NCBI GenBank assembly: GCA_937864085.1
Contig: CALMIH010000016.1
Location: 1-6,448, forward strand
Source: an uncultured Chloroflexota bacterium
GTDB lineage: Bacteria > Chloroflexota > Limnocylindria > Limnocylindrales > Limnocylindraceae
DNA: 6,448 bases
Direction of reading: 5' to 3'
Position 1 is the stretch's first letter. Each line of letters opens with the position of its first letter. Position numbers and translations under genes: made by a program. Below, piece by piece: positions 6,083-6,448 of the stretch. The notes under the pieces are model-generated. The model made no database searches. It was not told the origin of the DNA and was given only the letters and a program-made list of their open reading frames with translations.

Positions 6083-6448
6083 ATGAACGCGGCGGAGCAC
6101 GCCAACGAGCACGCCCTGCACGTTGACCGTCGGGTAGTACATCGGCGCATACGCCTTGTTTGCCGGCTGGAGGCGCACGCGACCGCTCTCGCGGAAGAGC
6201 TGCTTCAGGGTCACCTCGTTCTCTTCTACCTGGGCGACCACGATGTCCCCATCTGCCGCGACCTTGCTCGGCTTAATCACCACGTAGTCGCCGTCGGCAA
6301 TCTGCACGTCGATCATGGAGTCGCCGCGAATCTTCAGTAGGTAGGAGTCTGGGGTGGACATGAACTCCGGAACCGCCACAGTCTCGGAGCGCTCCTCGTA
6401 TGCCTCGATTGGACCTCCTGCGGCAATCTGGCCAACTACGACAAGGTC
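6080..6448 (-). CDS. lexA: SOS repressor LexA, C-terminal part (5' end beyond the right edge)
   Basis: The reading frame is open to the right edge and gives 122 residues of the self-cleaving LexA domain; the N-terminal winged-helix DNA-binding domain is outside the window. The segment VVVGQIAAGGPIEAYEE (visible residues 3-19) contains the Ala10-Gly11 cleavage bond in its usual setting. The catalytic serine is in KIRGDSMID (Ser44). The catalytic lysine is in EVTLKQLF (Lys82), 38 residues later, close to the spacing in E. coli LexA (Ser119/Lys156). LQPANKAYAPM and a final VQGVLVGVLRRVH match the family C-terminus. When RecA filaments form on damaged DNA, this domain cleaves itself and derepresses SOS genes. 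An internal GTG at 6379 is not a plausible start, because it would remove the cleavage site. UmuD- or phage-type S24 repressors share this domain, but the chromosomal context favours LexA. Confidence 0.9.
   Translation of the reverse strand, partial: DLVVVGQIAAGGPIEAYEERSETVAVPEFMSTPDSYLLKIRGDSMIDVQIADGDYVVIKPSKVAADGDIVVAQVEENEVTLKQLFRESGRVRLQPANKAYAPMYYPTVNVQGVLVGVLRRVH

Noticed and set aside
5944..6150. Minus-strand 68-codon frame whose TGA overlaps the dnaB ATG (ATGA)
   Set aside because: The overlap looks like translational coupling, but two-thirds of the frame is intergenic and the rest lies out of frame within lexA; the translation (Arg/Cys-rich) resembles no protein. Kept only as a remote possibility of a leader peptide.
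5936..6340. Plus-strand open frame (134 codons) crossing the dnaB start, intergenic region and lexA
   Set aside because: It is antisense to conserved lexA codons, has no ribosome site or recognisable domain, and is explained by high GC content.

Overview
The window is a gene-dense piece of bacterial chromosome (roughly 60% GC by eye, no gene-free stretch over 140 bases). No mobile element, CRISPR array, tRNA or rRNA was seen. Taxonomy cannot be fixed from this sequence alone. The GC content, the tight ATGA gene overlaps, starts without a Shine-Dalgarno sequence that sit just behind -10-like hexamers, and the general feel of the DnaB and LexA proteins would suit a Chloroflexota or Actinomycetota lineage. 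That is an inference, not a demonstrated placement.

Left part (1-2283, minus strand): a four-gene metal-uptake operon read right to left. It runs Fur/Zur-type repressor (1849-2283), substrate-binding lipoprotein (935-1852), ATPase (135-938), and membrane permease (1-138, cut by the window edge). All three junctions are 4-base ATGA overlaps, so translation is probably coupled. The lipoprotein captures Zn2+ (or Mn2+) outside the membrane, the permease moves it inward, the ATPase supplies energy, and the repressor probably senses the metal and controls its own operon.

Middle (2284-3333): a 61-base divergent promoter region separates the metal operon from a plus-strand nucleoside hydrolase (2345-3304). 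The region holds -10-like sites for both directions and a weak 15-base palindrome that could be the repressor's operator. A small hairpin lies between the hydrolase and the convergent transporter gene.

Right part (3334-6448, minus strand): lexA (its C-terminal half, entering from the right edge), then a 132-base intergenic region, then the replicative helicase dnaB, then 4 bases later an MFS transporter. The lexA-dnaB intergenic region is the most structured non-coding DNA here. It has a perfect DnaA-box match, a one-mismatch second copy 32 bases away, a GC-rich hairpin between them, and a pair of identical 10-base direct repeats 22 bases apart. This suggests that expression of the helicase gene could be tied to DnaA and lies next to the SOS repressor gene.

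All the proteins belong to familiar families. I did not find a clearly undescribed system; the points worth a second look are regulatory sites and a histidine-rich tail on the ATPase.
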